Below, in pieces: positions 7,478 to 14,928 of a stretch of 27,142 nt of DNA. A model generated the notes under the pieces. The model did not search any database. It was given only the letters and a program-made list of their open reading frames with translations, and was not told the DNA's origin. This DNA comes from an uncultured Lachnospiraceae bacterium (lineage in GTDB: Bacteria > Bacillota > Clostridia > Lachnospirales > Lachnospiraceae), in contig USDI01000005.1 of assembly GCA_900553305.1 (NCBI GenBank), positions 1 to 27,142 of the forward strand, read 5' to 3'. Positions within the stretch are counted from its first letter, which is position 1. The number at the start of each line of letters is the position of its first letter. The position numbers were made by a program, and so were the translations under genes.

Positions 7478-9622
7478 ATGGAATTAGTTAGAAATGAAGA
7501 AAAGCGTGCGGAATATACAAAGCGTGCGAAAGAACTTGTGTCGAAGATGACGCTAGAAGAAAAAGTACAACAGACACTTTATCAGGCACCTGCAATTGAG
7601 CGTCTTGGAATCAAGGCATATAACTGGTGGAATGAAGCTCTTCATGGTGTGGCAAGAGCCGGAGTAGCTACCGTATTTCCACAGGCGATCGGACTCGCAG
7701 CTACGTTCGATGAGGATCTGGCAGAGGAAGTGGCAGAAGCAGTGTCCACAGAAGGACGTGCCAAATTTAATATGCAGCAGGAATATGACGATACGGATAT
7801 TTATAAGGGACTGACCTTCTGGTCACCCAATGTCAATATTTTCCGTGATCCTAGATGGGGACGCGGACATGAAACCTTTGGAGAGGATCCCTATCTGACC
7901 TCCCGAATGGGCGTGCGTTATGTCGAGGGGCTTCAGGGACATGATGAAAAGTATTTAAAGGCAGCAGCCTGTGCCAAGCATTTCGCAGTACACAGCGGAC
8001 CGGAGGACCTGCGCCACCATTTCAATGCCGTGGCAACAAAGCAGGATATGTATGAAACCTACCTTCCGGCTTTCAAGACCTGCGTGCAGGAAGGAAAGGT
8101 AGAGGCCGTGATGGGTGCATATAACCGCACGAACGGCGAGCCCTGCTGCGGAAGCAAGACGTTGTTACAGGATATTTTAAGAAAGGAATGGGGCTTTGAA
8201 GGCCATGTGGTATCGGACTGCTGGGCGATCAAGGATTTCCACGAAGGCCATATGGTAACGGATACCCCGTTGGAGTCTGCTGCCCTTGCCATGAACAACG
8301 GTTGTGACTTAAACTGCGGTACATTATTTGCCTATTTAAAGGAAGCGGTAGAAAAGGGAATGGTGAAGGAAGAGCGTCTCGATGAAGCACTGGTTCACCT
8401 GTTTACTACCCGCATGATGCTGGGTGTCTTCGATCAGAAGGGAGAGAATCCTTATGATCAGATTTCCTATGAGGTGGTGGATTCCAAGCCGATGCAGGAA
8501 TTGAATCTCAAGGTTTCCGAGAAGTGTATCACGCTTTTGAAGAATGAGAACCATATGCTTCCGTTAGATAAGTCAAAGATCAAAACCATCGGTGTAATCG
8601 GACCAAATGCCAACAGCCGTGCAGCACTGGTTGGTAACTATGAAGGAACCGCATCCCGGTATTATACGATTTCCGAAGGAATTCAGGAGTATGTTGGTGA
8701 CGAGGTGCGTGTGCTCGTATCGGATGGCTGTCATTTATATAAAGAAGGAATGAGTAATTTAAGTCAGGGAAAGGACCGTCATTCCGAAGTGCGCGGCATC
8801 TGCGCAGCAAGTGATGTTGTCGTAATGTGTCTTGGACTTGATGCGACTCTGGAAGGAGAAGAGGGCGATACAGGTAACCAGTACGGAAGCGGAGATAAGC
8901 GTGACTTAGAGCTTCCGGGCTTACAGCTTGAAATCCTGAAGATGGCGTACGAAAGCGGTAAACCGGTCGTGCTTGTGGTACTTTCCGGAAGCGCACTTTC
9001 CTTTAACTGGGCCGATGAGCATATTCCGGCAATCATTCAAGGCTGGTATCCGGGTGCTGTCGGCGGCAAGGCGATTGCGAACATTCTGTTTGGTGATGTG
9101 AGTCCGGAAGGAAAGCTTCCGCTTACGTTCTATCACAGCATTGATGAATTACCGGAATTTACCGATTATTCCATGAAGGGAAGAACCTACCGTTATATGA
9201 AGCAGGATGCCATGTATCCGTTTGGCTATGGACTTTCCTATAATGAATATGAGCTTTCCAATGTAAAGGCAGACCGTGAAAAGCTTACGGAGGATGGCAT
9301 CACCGTAACTGCAGAGATTTCCAATCTTGGAGAATATGACAGTGCGGAAACCGTTCAGGTTTATGTGAAGATCTGTGCAGAGGATACACCGAATGCACAG
9401 CTTAAGGGACTTAAGAAGGTTTCTCTTAAGAAGGGTGAGAAGAAGAGCGTGGAAATCCACCTTCCGAAGGAAGCATTCGGACTTTACGATGAAGAAGGAA
9501 AGCTTTGCTACCATGAAGGAGAAGCAATCTGTTATGTAGGAACGAACGGACCGGATCACCGAAGCGTGGAACTGACCGGAAAGAAGCCGGCTGAGATCAC
9601 CATTAAGGTGTCGGGCTGCTGA
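7478..9622 (+). CDS. Family GH3 beta-xylosidase (xylan 1,4-beta-xylosidase)
   Basis: Releases xylose from the non-reducing end of xylo-oligosaccharides in the cytoplasm; 714 aa, no signal peptide. The N-terminal barrel has WNEALHGVAR, FGEDPYLTSRMG, KHFAVHSGPE and the nucleophile Asp247 in VVSDCWAI. The second domain carries GVIGPNA and LEGEEGDTGNQ, where the acid/base Glu is expected, and PGAVGGKAIA. A fibronectin III-like end (about 600-675) closes the protein. WNEALHGVAR is characteristic of the GH3 xylosidase branch. I chose 7478 because AAGGAG lies seven bases upstream; the frame extends to 7454 but that ATG has no good ribosome site. It is followed after 28 bases by the GH67 gene, so the pair forms an operon. 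GH3 enzymes can also act on arabinosides or glucosides, so xylosidase activity is a strong but not exclusive prediction. Confidence 0.88.
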   Translation: MELVRNEEKRAEYTKRAKELVSKMTLEEKVQQTLYQAPAIERLGIKAYNWWNEALHGVARAGVATVFPQAIGLAATFDEDLAEEVAEAVSTEGRAKFNMQQEYDDTDIYKGLTFWSPNVNIFRDPRWGRGHETFGEDPYLTSRMGVRYVEGLQGHDEKYLKAAACAKHFAVHSGPEDLRHHFNAVATKQDMYETYLPAFKTCVQEGKVEAVMGAYNRTNGEPCCGSKTLLQDILRKEWGFEGHVVSDCWAIKDFHEGHMVTDTPLESAALAMNNGCDLNCGTLFAYLKEAVEKGMVKEERLDEALVHLFTTRMMLGVFDQKGENPYDQISYEVVDSKPMQELNLKVSEKCITLLKNENHMLPLDKSKIKTIGVIGPNANSRAALVGNYEGTASRYYTISEGIQEYVGDEVRVLVSDGCHLYKEGMSNLSQGKDRHSEVRGICAASDVVVMCLGLDATLEGEEGDTGNQYGSGDKRDLELPGLQLEILKMAYESGKPVVLVVLSGSALSFNWADEHIPAIIQGWYPGAVGGKAIANILFGDVSPEGKLPLTFYHSIDELPEFTDYSMKGRTYRYMKQDAMYPFGYGLSYNEYELSNVKADREKLTEDGITVTAEISNLGEYDSAETVQVYVKICAEDTPNAQLKGLKKVSLKKGEKKSVEIHLPKEAFGLYDEEGKLCYHEGEAICYVGTNGPDHRSVELTGKKPAEITIKVSGC

Positions 9623-9650
9623 TCAAATACCTAGGGGAGGAGAATTGGGA

Positions 9651-11645
9651 ATGAATCCGTGGACACAGATGTGGCTGAATTACTTTCCAAGAGCAGCGAA
9701 GGGAAATGAAGCCTATTTTGGAAAATACCGGCTGGATGGATTTGAGAAGGAACACCGTGTGATCCGGTCTGCGCTTCTGGAACTGGAGCGTGGAATACAG
9801 GGCATGCTGGCACTTCCTTCTCTGGCACAGGCAGAAAATGGAACCTTCGTTATTTGCAGGATTTCCGAAGCAGGAAGCGGTGTGAAAGCAGAAGGATATC
9901 ATCTGAAAGAGCAGGACGGACGGCTGTTTCTGCTGGCTGCCGAAGAAAAGGGTGTTTTATATGGCGTGTTTGACCTGCTTCGCAGAATTGCCATAGAGGA
10001 ATCCCTGAAAGGTGTGGATGTGCTTTGTAATCCGGACAATCCAAACCGTATGCTGAACCACTGGGATAACATGGATGGCAGCATTGAGCGCGGTTATTCC
10101 GGGGAATCCTTCTTCTTTGCGGAGGATGAAATTCTGGTGAATGAACGGACGAGGGATTATGCGCGTTTCGTGGCGAGTGTCGGGTTAAATGGCGTTGTGA
10201 TCAACAACGTGAATGTAAAGGATGCGGCAACGTATCTGATTACGGAACGCTATTTTGACCGTGTAGCAGAGCTTTCCAATGTATTGGCCGATTATGGAAT
10301 CAAGCTTTACTTAAGTCTTAATTTTGCTTCTCCGATGGAGCTTGGGGGACCGGACAGTGCGGATCCGTTAAACGAAGAGGTCATTGCATGGTGGAAAGAG
10401 AAGATGAAGGAGGTCTTTGCAAGAATCCCGAATCTTGGAGGTTTCCTTGTGAAGGCAGATTCGGAAGGAAGACCGGGGCCTTTTACCTACGGAAGGACGC
10501 AGGCAGACGGAGCCAATATGCTTGCCGATATTGTGAGGGAATATGGAGCTATCATCATCTGGCGGTGCTTTGTTTATAACTGTACGCAGGACTGGCGGGA
10601 TTATAAGACGGACCGGGCGCGTGCCGGATATGACAATTTCATTCAGATGGATGGAGACTATCACGAGAATGTGATTCTGCAGATTAAAAATGGTCCGATG
10701 GACTTCCAGATCCGGGAGGCAGTTTCGCCCCTGCTTGGTGGTTTAAAAAAGACCAATCAGATGCTGGAGGTTCAGGTGGCGCAGGAGTATACGGGACATC
10801 AGATCGATGTCTGCTATCTGATACCTTTATTTAAGGAAGTACTGGATTTTAAAACCTATTGCCAGCCGGAGCTTGACAAGGTTGCGGATGTGGTAAGCGG
10901 CCGGACACTTGGAAACCGGAATGCCGGAATTGCAGCCGTAATCAATACCGGTAATGATGCGAACTGGACCGGAAATGATCTGGCAGCAGCAAACTTCTAC
11001 GGATTCGGAAGGCTGGCATTCCATACTGCTCTTTCCTCAGAAGAAATTGCAAAGGAATGGGTGAAGCTGACCTTTGGCTGTGACTGCGAGGTGGTCGATC
11101 CGCTTACGAAGCTTCTTCTCGGATCCCGGGCAACCTATGAGAAATATACCTCACCGCTTGGTATTGGCTGGATGGTGACACCGCATGAGCACTACGGCCC
11201 GAGCATTGACGGGTATGAGTACTCCCGCTGGGGAACCTACCATCGTGCTGATCATCTGGGACTTGGCGTTGACCGGTCGCATAACGGAACAGGATATGCA
11301 CAGCAGTATTACGAACCGAATGCTTCGATGTATGACGATCCGGCAACGTGCCCGGAAGAACTGTTACTGTTCTTCCACCACATGCCCTATACATGGAAGC
11401 TTGCAAGCGGAAAGACCCTGCTGCAGCACATCTATGATACCCACTTTGAAGGCGTGGAAGAAGTTCGGGAAATGATAACCGTCTGGGAATCCCTGAAAGG
11501 AAAGATTCCGGAAGAAAGCTATACACTGGTGCGGGAGCGGTTTGAACGACAGTTAGCCAACGCCAGGGAGTGGCGCGATCAGGTGAACTCTTACTTCTAC
11601 CGTAAGTGCGGAATCCCGGATGAAAAAGGAAGAAAGATTTATTAG
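9651..11645 (+). CDS. aguA: Family GH67 alpha-glucuronidase
   Basis: Removes (4-O-methyl-)glucuronic acid from the terminal xylose of glucuronoxylo-oligosaccharides; 664 aa and predicted cytoplasmic. Family landmarks include LNHWDNMDGSIERGYSG, GFLVKADSEGRPGPFTYGRT, ADGANMLADI, IIIWRCFVYN, KNGPMDFQIREAVSPL, QEYTGHQ and a Trp/Tyr-rich C-terminal helical part. Several conserved acidic residues (Glu in SEG, Asp in AGYDNF, Glu in IREA) lie in the catalytic region, but I cannot assign acid and base without an alignment. The ATG at 9651 has GGGAGGAG eight bases upstream; a TTG at 9645 is too close to that site. Second gene of the GH3 operon, matching the order in which decorated xylo-oligosaccharides are dismantled. 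A strong hairpin follows the stop. Confidence 0.93.
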   Translation: MNPWTQMWLNYFPRAAKGNEAYFGKYRLDGFEKEHRVIRSALLELERGIQGMLALPSLAQAENGTFVICRISEAGSGVKAEGYHLKEQDGRLFLLAAEEKGVLYGVFDLLRRIAIEESLKGVDVLCNPDNPNRMLNHWDNMDGSIERGYSGESFFFAEDEILVNERTRDYARFVASVGLNGVVINNVNVKDAATYLITERYFDRVAELSNVLADYGIKLYLSLNFASPMELGGPDSADPLNEEVIAWWKEKMKEVFARIPNLGGFLVKADSEGRPGPFTYGRTQADGANMLADIVREYGAIIIWRCFVYNCTQDWRDYKTDRARAGYDNFIQMDGDYHENVILQIKNGPMDFQIREAVSPLLGGLKKTNQMLEVQVAQEYTGHQIDVCYLIPLFKEVLDFKTYCQPELDKVADVVSGRTLGNRNAGIAAVINTGNDANWTGNDLAAANFYGFGRLAFHTALSSEEIAKEWVKLTFGCDCEVVDPLTKLLLGSRATYEKYTSPLGIGWMVTPHEHYGPSIDGYEYSRWGTYHRADHLGLGVDRSHNGTGYAQQYYEPNASMYDDPATCPEELLLFFHHMPYTWKLASGKTLLQHIYDTHFEGVEEVREMITVWESLKGKIPEESYTLVRERFERQLANAREWRDQVNSYFYRKCGIPDEKGRKIY

Positions 11646-11657
11646 GAAGATGATATT

Positions 11658-11690
11658 GACTGCCGGAAGCAGAAACTGCTTCCGGCAGTT
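11658..11690 (+). terminator. Hairpin terminator after GH67
   Basis: ACTGCCGGAAGCAG (11659-11672) pairs perfectly with 11676-11689 over 14 bp around an AAA loop. The T-rich tail is weak (TTGCAGTTTC), so termination may be incomplete or may depend on the stem's stability. Confidence 0.75.
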
Positions 11691-11738
11691 GCAGTTTCGG
11701 TGCATGGATAGGAGGTGTAGTTTGGTAAAGGGGAGTCT

Positions 11739-12675
11739 GTGAAAGAAAAGTTAACATTCATATTACGGTTCGCAGAATGGAAAATGATGTTGACCAGATT
11801 ATGACCATGATAAGCGTTAATTTGTTTGGACTGGCAACCAATGGGATGAATATGGTTATTGCCCTGGTATTTATATATTTTTCCAATGTATGGATGGGTG
11901 TTTTTACAACCATTGTGACTCCGGTCATCGTGTATGTATCCAGATTTTTCAGTGAAAAAGCCAAAAGAGAAAACTCCCGTATTATTCAAAAAAGAGGCTT
12001 ATTGTCCTCCTGGACATTTGAAATTTTGGATGGAATGCAGGAAATAAAACTTTTGCATGCGTCCAGACAGATTCTTTCCGAATTTCTCCGGAGAAATATT
12101 GAAATAGCCAGAATGTGTATTGGCTTAAACAGAATCGAAGTCGGGGCAGAAAGGGTGAATACCGGGATATCGCTGATCGCCCAGATGTGTATGTTTACCA
12201 TTTCCGCTTTCCTCGTGAAATCCAATCAACTGACAGTCGGCGGGGTTACGGCCTGCTTTGCTTATTATGCAAACTGTGTTGCAGCATTCGTTTGATACCC
12301 CACTGGAAGAAGGGACAGAATGTCTCCGTATGCAGGAGGTGCCAGGCAGTAACGCAGAACGAATTGCGGGAAGCATCGAGTTTAAAAATGTCTCGTTCCG
12401 GTATAACGAAGAGCGGAGCATATTTAATTCTCTGTCATTCCGTATTAACACACGTGAGAAAATCGCTATTGAATCGATGGATTACTGGGGAAGAAAAAGG
12501 GGTTATTGTATGGGCTTTTGCTTTTCAAGAGCCTTGATCTTGTGCTGGGGATCGTGCAGCCCTCATGGAAGAGGGAAAAATTGTGGCAGTAGCAAGCTCC
12601 CCGGAAATTATGACAGATGAAAAGTTTCGGGAATTATTTGAACATCAACGCTCTTTGATTAAGGGTCAGTCGTGA
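11739..12675 (+). pseudogene. Decayed ABC exporter (fused membrane and ATPase domains)
   Basis: Fragments of one gene lie in different frames. A GTG at 11739 with AAGGGGAG upstream starts VKEKLTFILRFAEWKMM and stops within 22 codons. A membrane-domain piece follows in another frame (about 11768-12295), including RMENDVDQIMTMISVNLFGL and ILDGMQEIKLLHA, typical of exporter membrane domains. After a frameshift, AERIAGSIEFKNVSFRY begins the ATPase domain (about 12355-12470). Walker A is missing; a damaged signature-like stretch lies near 12490-12540, and the ATPase tail MEEGKIVAVASSPEIM ends at TGA 12673-12675. Several deletions and shifts are needed, so decay is more likely than a sequencing error. 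Nothing here can make a working transporter, and its former substrate is unknown. Confidence 0.82.
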
Positions 12676-12690
12676 GAGACTGGCCCTTTT
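12661..12690 (+). terminator. Terminator of the exporter pseudogene
   Basis: AAGGGTCAGTC (12661-12671) pairs with GACTGGCCCTT (12678-12688), with one wobble pair and a six-base loop, followed by TT. It overlaps the old stop codon and separates the pseudogene from the sugar transporter operon. Confidence 0.7.
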
Positions 12691-12741
12691 AGAATACATG
12701 TTTTTAAAATTTCGAATTTGAATTAGTGCAATCCTGCGACA

Positions 12742-12867
12742 TACATTACAAAAGTTGGTGTACATTACAGAAGTTGCACAATGTGTCATACAAAAGTTGC
12801 CATATATTGCGCAAATTGCTATTTGAACTATACAAAAATTGCTATACATTGAAAAACTTGTAGCAAA
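12742..12867. repeat. Degenerate 42-bp tandem array (19 + 23 bp sub-units)
   Basis: An (A)AAGTTG-like heptamer recurs starting at 12751, 12770, 12793, 12812, 12835 and 12854, so the spacings alternate 19, 23, 19, 23, 19 bases. This gives three 42-bp units (12742, 12784, 12826) plus a weak fourth. Most copies carry a short A tract before the core. A reverse-strand open frame across it only reflects the period being a multiple of three. The array lies in the otherwise gene-free 12676-13032 gap upstream of the transporter operon. Confidence 0.8.
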
Positions 12868-12919
12868 ACGCACAATAAAAACTATCACAAAAGTTTTTAT
12901 ATATATAAATTGCATAAAG

Positions 12920-12959
12920 AAAGCAAGATTTATGAAATGAAAAGCAATATATGACAAGA
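12920..12959 (+). promoter_or_regulatory. Putative AraC-type regulator box, copy 3, with 21-bp direct repeat
   Basis: The 19 bases at 12941-12959 (AAAGCAATATATGACAAGA) match copy 2 at 16 of 19 positions. A second half-site, AAAGCAAGATTTATG, begins at 12920, exactly 21 bases upstream. Direct repeats about 21 bp apart are the classical geometry for dimeric AraC-family activators. A -35-like ATGACA is at 12951-12956; candidate -10 sequences are TATTAT (12976-12981) or TATAAT (12979-12984), both with longer than ideal spacers, as expected of an activated promoter. Confidence 0.55.
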
Positions 12960-12986
12960 TAAGAGGAAAACGAAATATTATAATCA

Positions 12987-13009
12987 ATTTATCAAAAGAG
13001 TTGATAAAT
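12987..13009. promoter_or_regulatory. Palindromic operator or leader hairpin before the transporter operon
   Basis: ATTTATCAA (12987-12995) and TTGATAAAT (13001-13009) are perfect 9-bp inverted arms around AAGAG. The element sits just after the candidate -10 and ten bases before the ribosome site GGGGAGG. It could bind a repressor or fold in the mRNA leader. Confidence 0.5.
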
Positions 13010-13032
13010 GATTTTTATGGGGAGGAGTTACG

Positions 13033-13986
13033 ATGAGTAAAACATCCAAAAAAGTACCTGCCGTGAAGAACAGGAAATCCTTCGGTGTGTACATGAAACG
13101 GTACTGGCAGCTGTATCTGTTACTCTTTCTGCCAATGCTGTATCTGATCATCTTTAAATACGTTCCGATGGTTTATATTCAGATTGCATTCAAGAAATAC
13201 AGTATTGTACAGAGCGTCTGGGAGATGCCACTGGCCGCACAGCACGGTTTTGAATATTTCATCAAAGCGTTTAAGAACAAGGACTTCCTAAATGCGCTGA
13301 GGAATACGCTGGTACTGAATCTCCTTGATCTGGTAGTTGGTTTCCCGGCTCCGATCATTTTCGCACTGATTTTAAATGAACTGGTATTTACCAGGTTTAA
13401 GAGAGTGGTACAGACCATTGCTTATATGCCCCATTTCTTATCCTGGGTCATTATTTACAGCCTGGCACTTCAGATGTTTGCACCGACCAACGGCCTTGTG
13501 AACATGGTGCTGCAGAACATGGGACTTGAGGCAGTTCATTTCCTTGATAAGCCTGGTAACTGGATTGTATCCTACATATTAATCGGTGTATGGCAGAACT
13601 TTGGATGGGGTTCCATCGTATATCTGGCAGCGATCGCCGGAATCAATCCGGAGCTTTACGAAGCAGCATCGGTAGATGGTGCCGGAAGATTTAAGAAGAT
13701 GTGGCATATTACCCTTCCGGGTATCCGTTCTACCATCGTTGTACTCCTGATTATGAACCTTGGCAATATTTTAGGAAGCGGCTTCGACAGACCGTTTGCT
13801 TTCCAGAATAACATGGTTATGAATGTGGCAAATGTCATTTCCACCTTTGTATATACCAACGGTATTAAGAGTCTTCAGTTCTCACTGACGACAGCGGTTG
13901 GATTATTCCAGTCCGTGATCTGTGTAATCTTCCTGTTGCTGGCAAACTGGATTTCCAGACGGCTCGGCGAACGTGGAATCTGGTAG
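13033..13986 (+). CDS. Sugar ABC transporter permease, LplB-type
   Basis: First membrane subunit of a carbohydrate importer (CUT1 class); 317 aa. A basic cytoplasmic N-terminus is followed by about six membrane segments (first YLLLFLPMLYLIIF near 36-49). The EAA loop that contacts the ATPase is EAASVDGAGRFKKMWHITLP near 215-235. GGGGAGGAG upstream and the ATG at 13033 set the start. The second permease begins 12 bases downstream and the binding protein follows, so all three form an operon. No ATPase gene is present; such systems usually share a MsmX/MsmK-type ATPase encoded elsewhere. The cargo is inferred from the neighbours to be xylo-oligosaccharides carrying acetyl or glucuronyl groups. 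Confidence 0.9.
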   Translation: MSKTSKKVPAVKNRKSFGVYMKRYWQLYLLLFLPMLYLIIFKYVPMVYIQIAFKKYSIVQSVWEMPLAAQHGFEYFIKAFKNKDFLNALRNTLVLNLLDLVVGFPAPIIFALILNELVFTRFKRVVQTIAYMPHFLSWVIIYSLALQMFAPTNGLVNMVLQNMGLEAVHFLDKPGNWIVSYILIGVWQNFGWGSIVYLAAIAGINPELYEAASVDGAGRFKKMWHITLPGIRSTIVVLLIMNLGNILGSGFDRPFAFQNNMVMNVANVISTFVYTNGIKSLQFSLTTAVGLFQSVICVIFLLLANWISRRLGERGIW

Positions 13987-13998
13987 GAGGTGTGAACG

Positions 13999-14868
13999 AT
14001 GATTAAATCAAAATCTGCAAAAGCCGGAGACTGGATCTTCGTTCTGATCTGTGTAGTAGTTGCCATCATCTGTCTGCTTCCGATGGTGAACCTGCTGGTG
14101 AAGTCCATAAGCAGTACGGATGCACTGGTGAAGCATGAGGTTTATCTGTGGCCGAAGGGATTAAACTTCGATGCCTATACAACCGTACTTGGTGACGCAA
14201 AATATATCCGGGCATTTTTCTGGACCGTATTTCTTACCGTTATCTGCACGATTGTATCACTGGTTATGACGACCTTATGTGCTTATCCTCTGATCTTTGA
14301 GGATCTGAAAGGAAGAAGCGTTTTTAACATTATCATTACCATTACGATGTTTTTTAACGCAGGTACGATTCCGAACTACCTGCTGATGAAGTCACTGAAC
14401 CTGTTAAGCAATCCTCTGGTACTGATTGTGCCGAGCTGTTTAAGTGTCTTCAATATGATTATCCTGAGGAGTTTCTTTTATGGAATTCCGGATAGCTTAA
14501 GGGAATCGGCGGAAATTGACGGAGCAACCTATATTAAGATTCTGTGCTCCATTTACATTCCGTTATCCAAACCGGTATTTGCGACATTGGCTCTGTTCTA
14601 TGCCGTAGGCCGCTGGAATGGATATTCCGATGCATTGATGTATATGAAGGAAAAGGATTACTATCCGTTGCAGCTCCTTCTTTACAATATCATTAACAAC
14701 ATTAACAGCGTGGAAGTAGCTACGCAGGAAGGGTTCTCCACCCCGGGACTTACCGAATCACTGAAAGCAGCGATCGTTATGTTCTCCACTGTTCCGATTC
14801 TGTGTATCTATCCATGGCTGCAGAAGTATTTCATCCACGGAGTTACCGTTGGAGCCGTTAAGGAATAA
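13999..14868 (+). CDS. Sugar ABC transporter permease, LplC/YtcP-type
   Basis: Second membrane subunit of the importer, 289 aa. Membrane segments include WIFVLICVVVAIICLLPMVN near the start and FFWTVFLTVICTIVSLVMTT. The EAA-type loop RESAEIDGATYIKILCSIYI lies near 168-188. AGGAGGTG at 13985-13992 directly follows the previous stop. The residue pattern (VNLLVKSISS, LLSNPLVLIVP, FNMIILRSFF) fits the LplC/YtcP branch used for oligosaccharides in Firmicutes. It acts as a heterodimer with the upstream permease. Confidence 0.9.
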   Translation: MIKSKSAKAGDWIFVLICVVVAIICLLPMVNLLVKSISSTDALVKHEVYLWPKGLNFDAYTTVLGDAKYIRAFFWTVFLTVICTIVSLVMTTLCAYPLIFEDLKGRSVFNIIITITMFFNAGTIPNYLLMKSLNLLSNPLVLIVPSCLSVFNMIILRSFFYGIPDSLRESAEIDGATYIKILCSIYIPLSKPVFATLALFYAVGRWNGYSDALMYMKEKDYYPLQLLLYNIINNINSVEVATQEGFSTPGLTESLKAAIVMFSTVPILCIYPWLQKYFIHGVTVGAVKE

Positions 14869-14869
14869 C

Positions 14870-14888
14870 CGGATTGGAGTTCAATCCG
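14870..14888 (+). other. Intergenic mRNA hairpin between permease and binding protein
   Basis: CGGATTG (14870-14876) and CAATCCG (14882-14888) form a perfect 7-bp stem with a GAGTT loop and no T tract. Hairpins between permease and binding-protein genes commonly protect or attenuate the message so that the binding protein is made in excess; that role is inferred here. Confidence 0.5.
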
Positions 14889-14928
14889 TGCATTCAATAA
14901 ATCAAATATTCTATTAGGGAGGAAAAGA

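Noticed and set aside
11777..12295. Intact small membrane protein
   Set aside because: It is a fragment of an ABC exporter membrane domain; adjacent frames hold the ATPase remnants and an N-terminal remnant, so it is part of a pseudogene.
12634..12987. Reverse-strand open frame of 117 codons with repeated M-Y-x-N-F-C blocks
   Set aside because: It is produced by the AT-rich 42-bp array, whose period is a multiple of three. It has no ribosome site and covers the transporter promoter.
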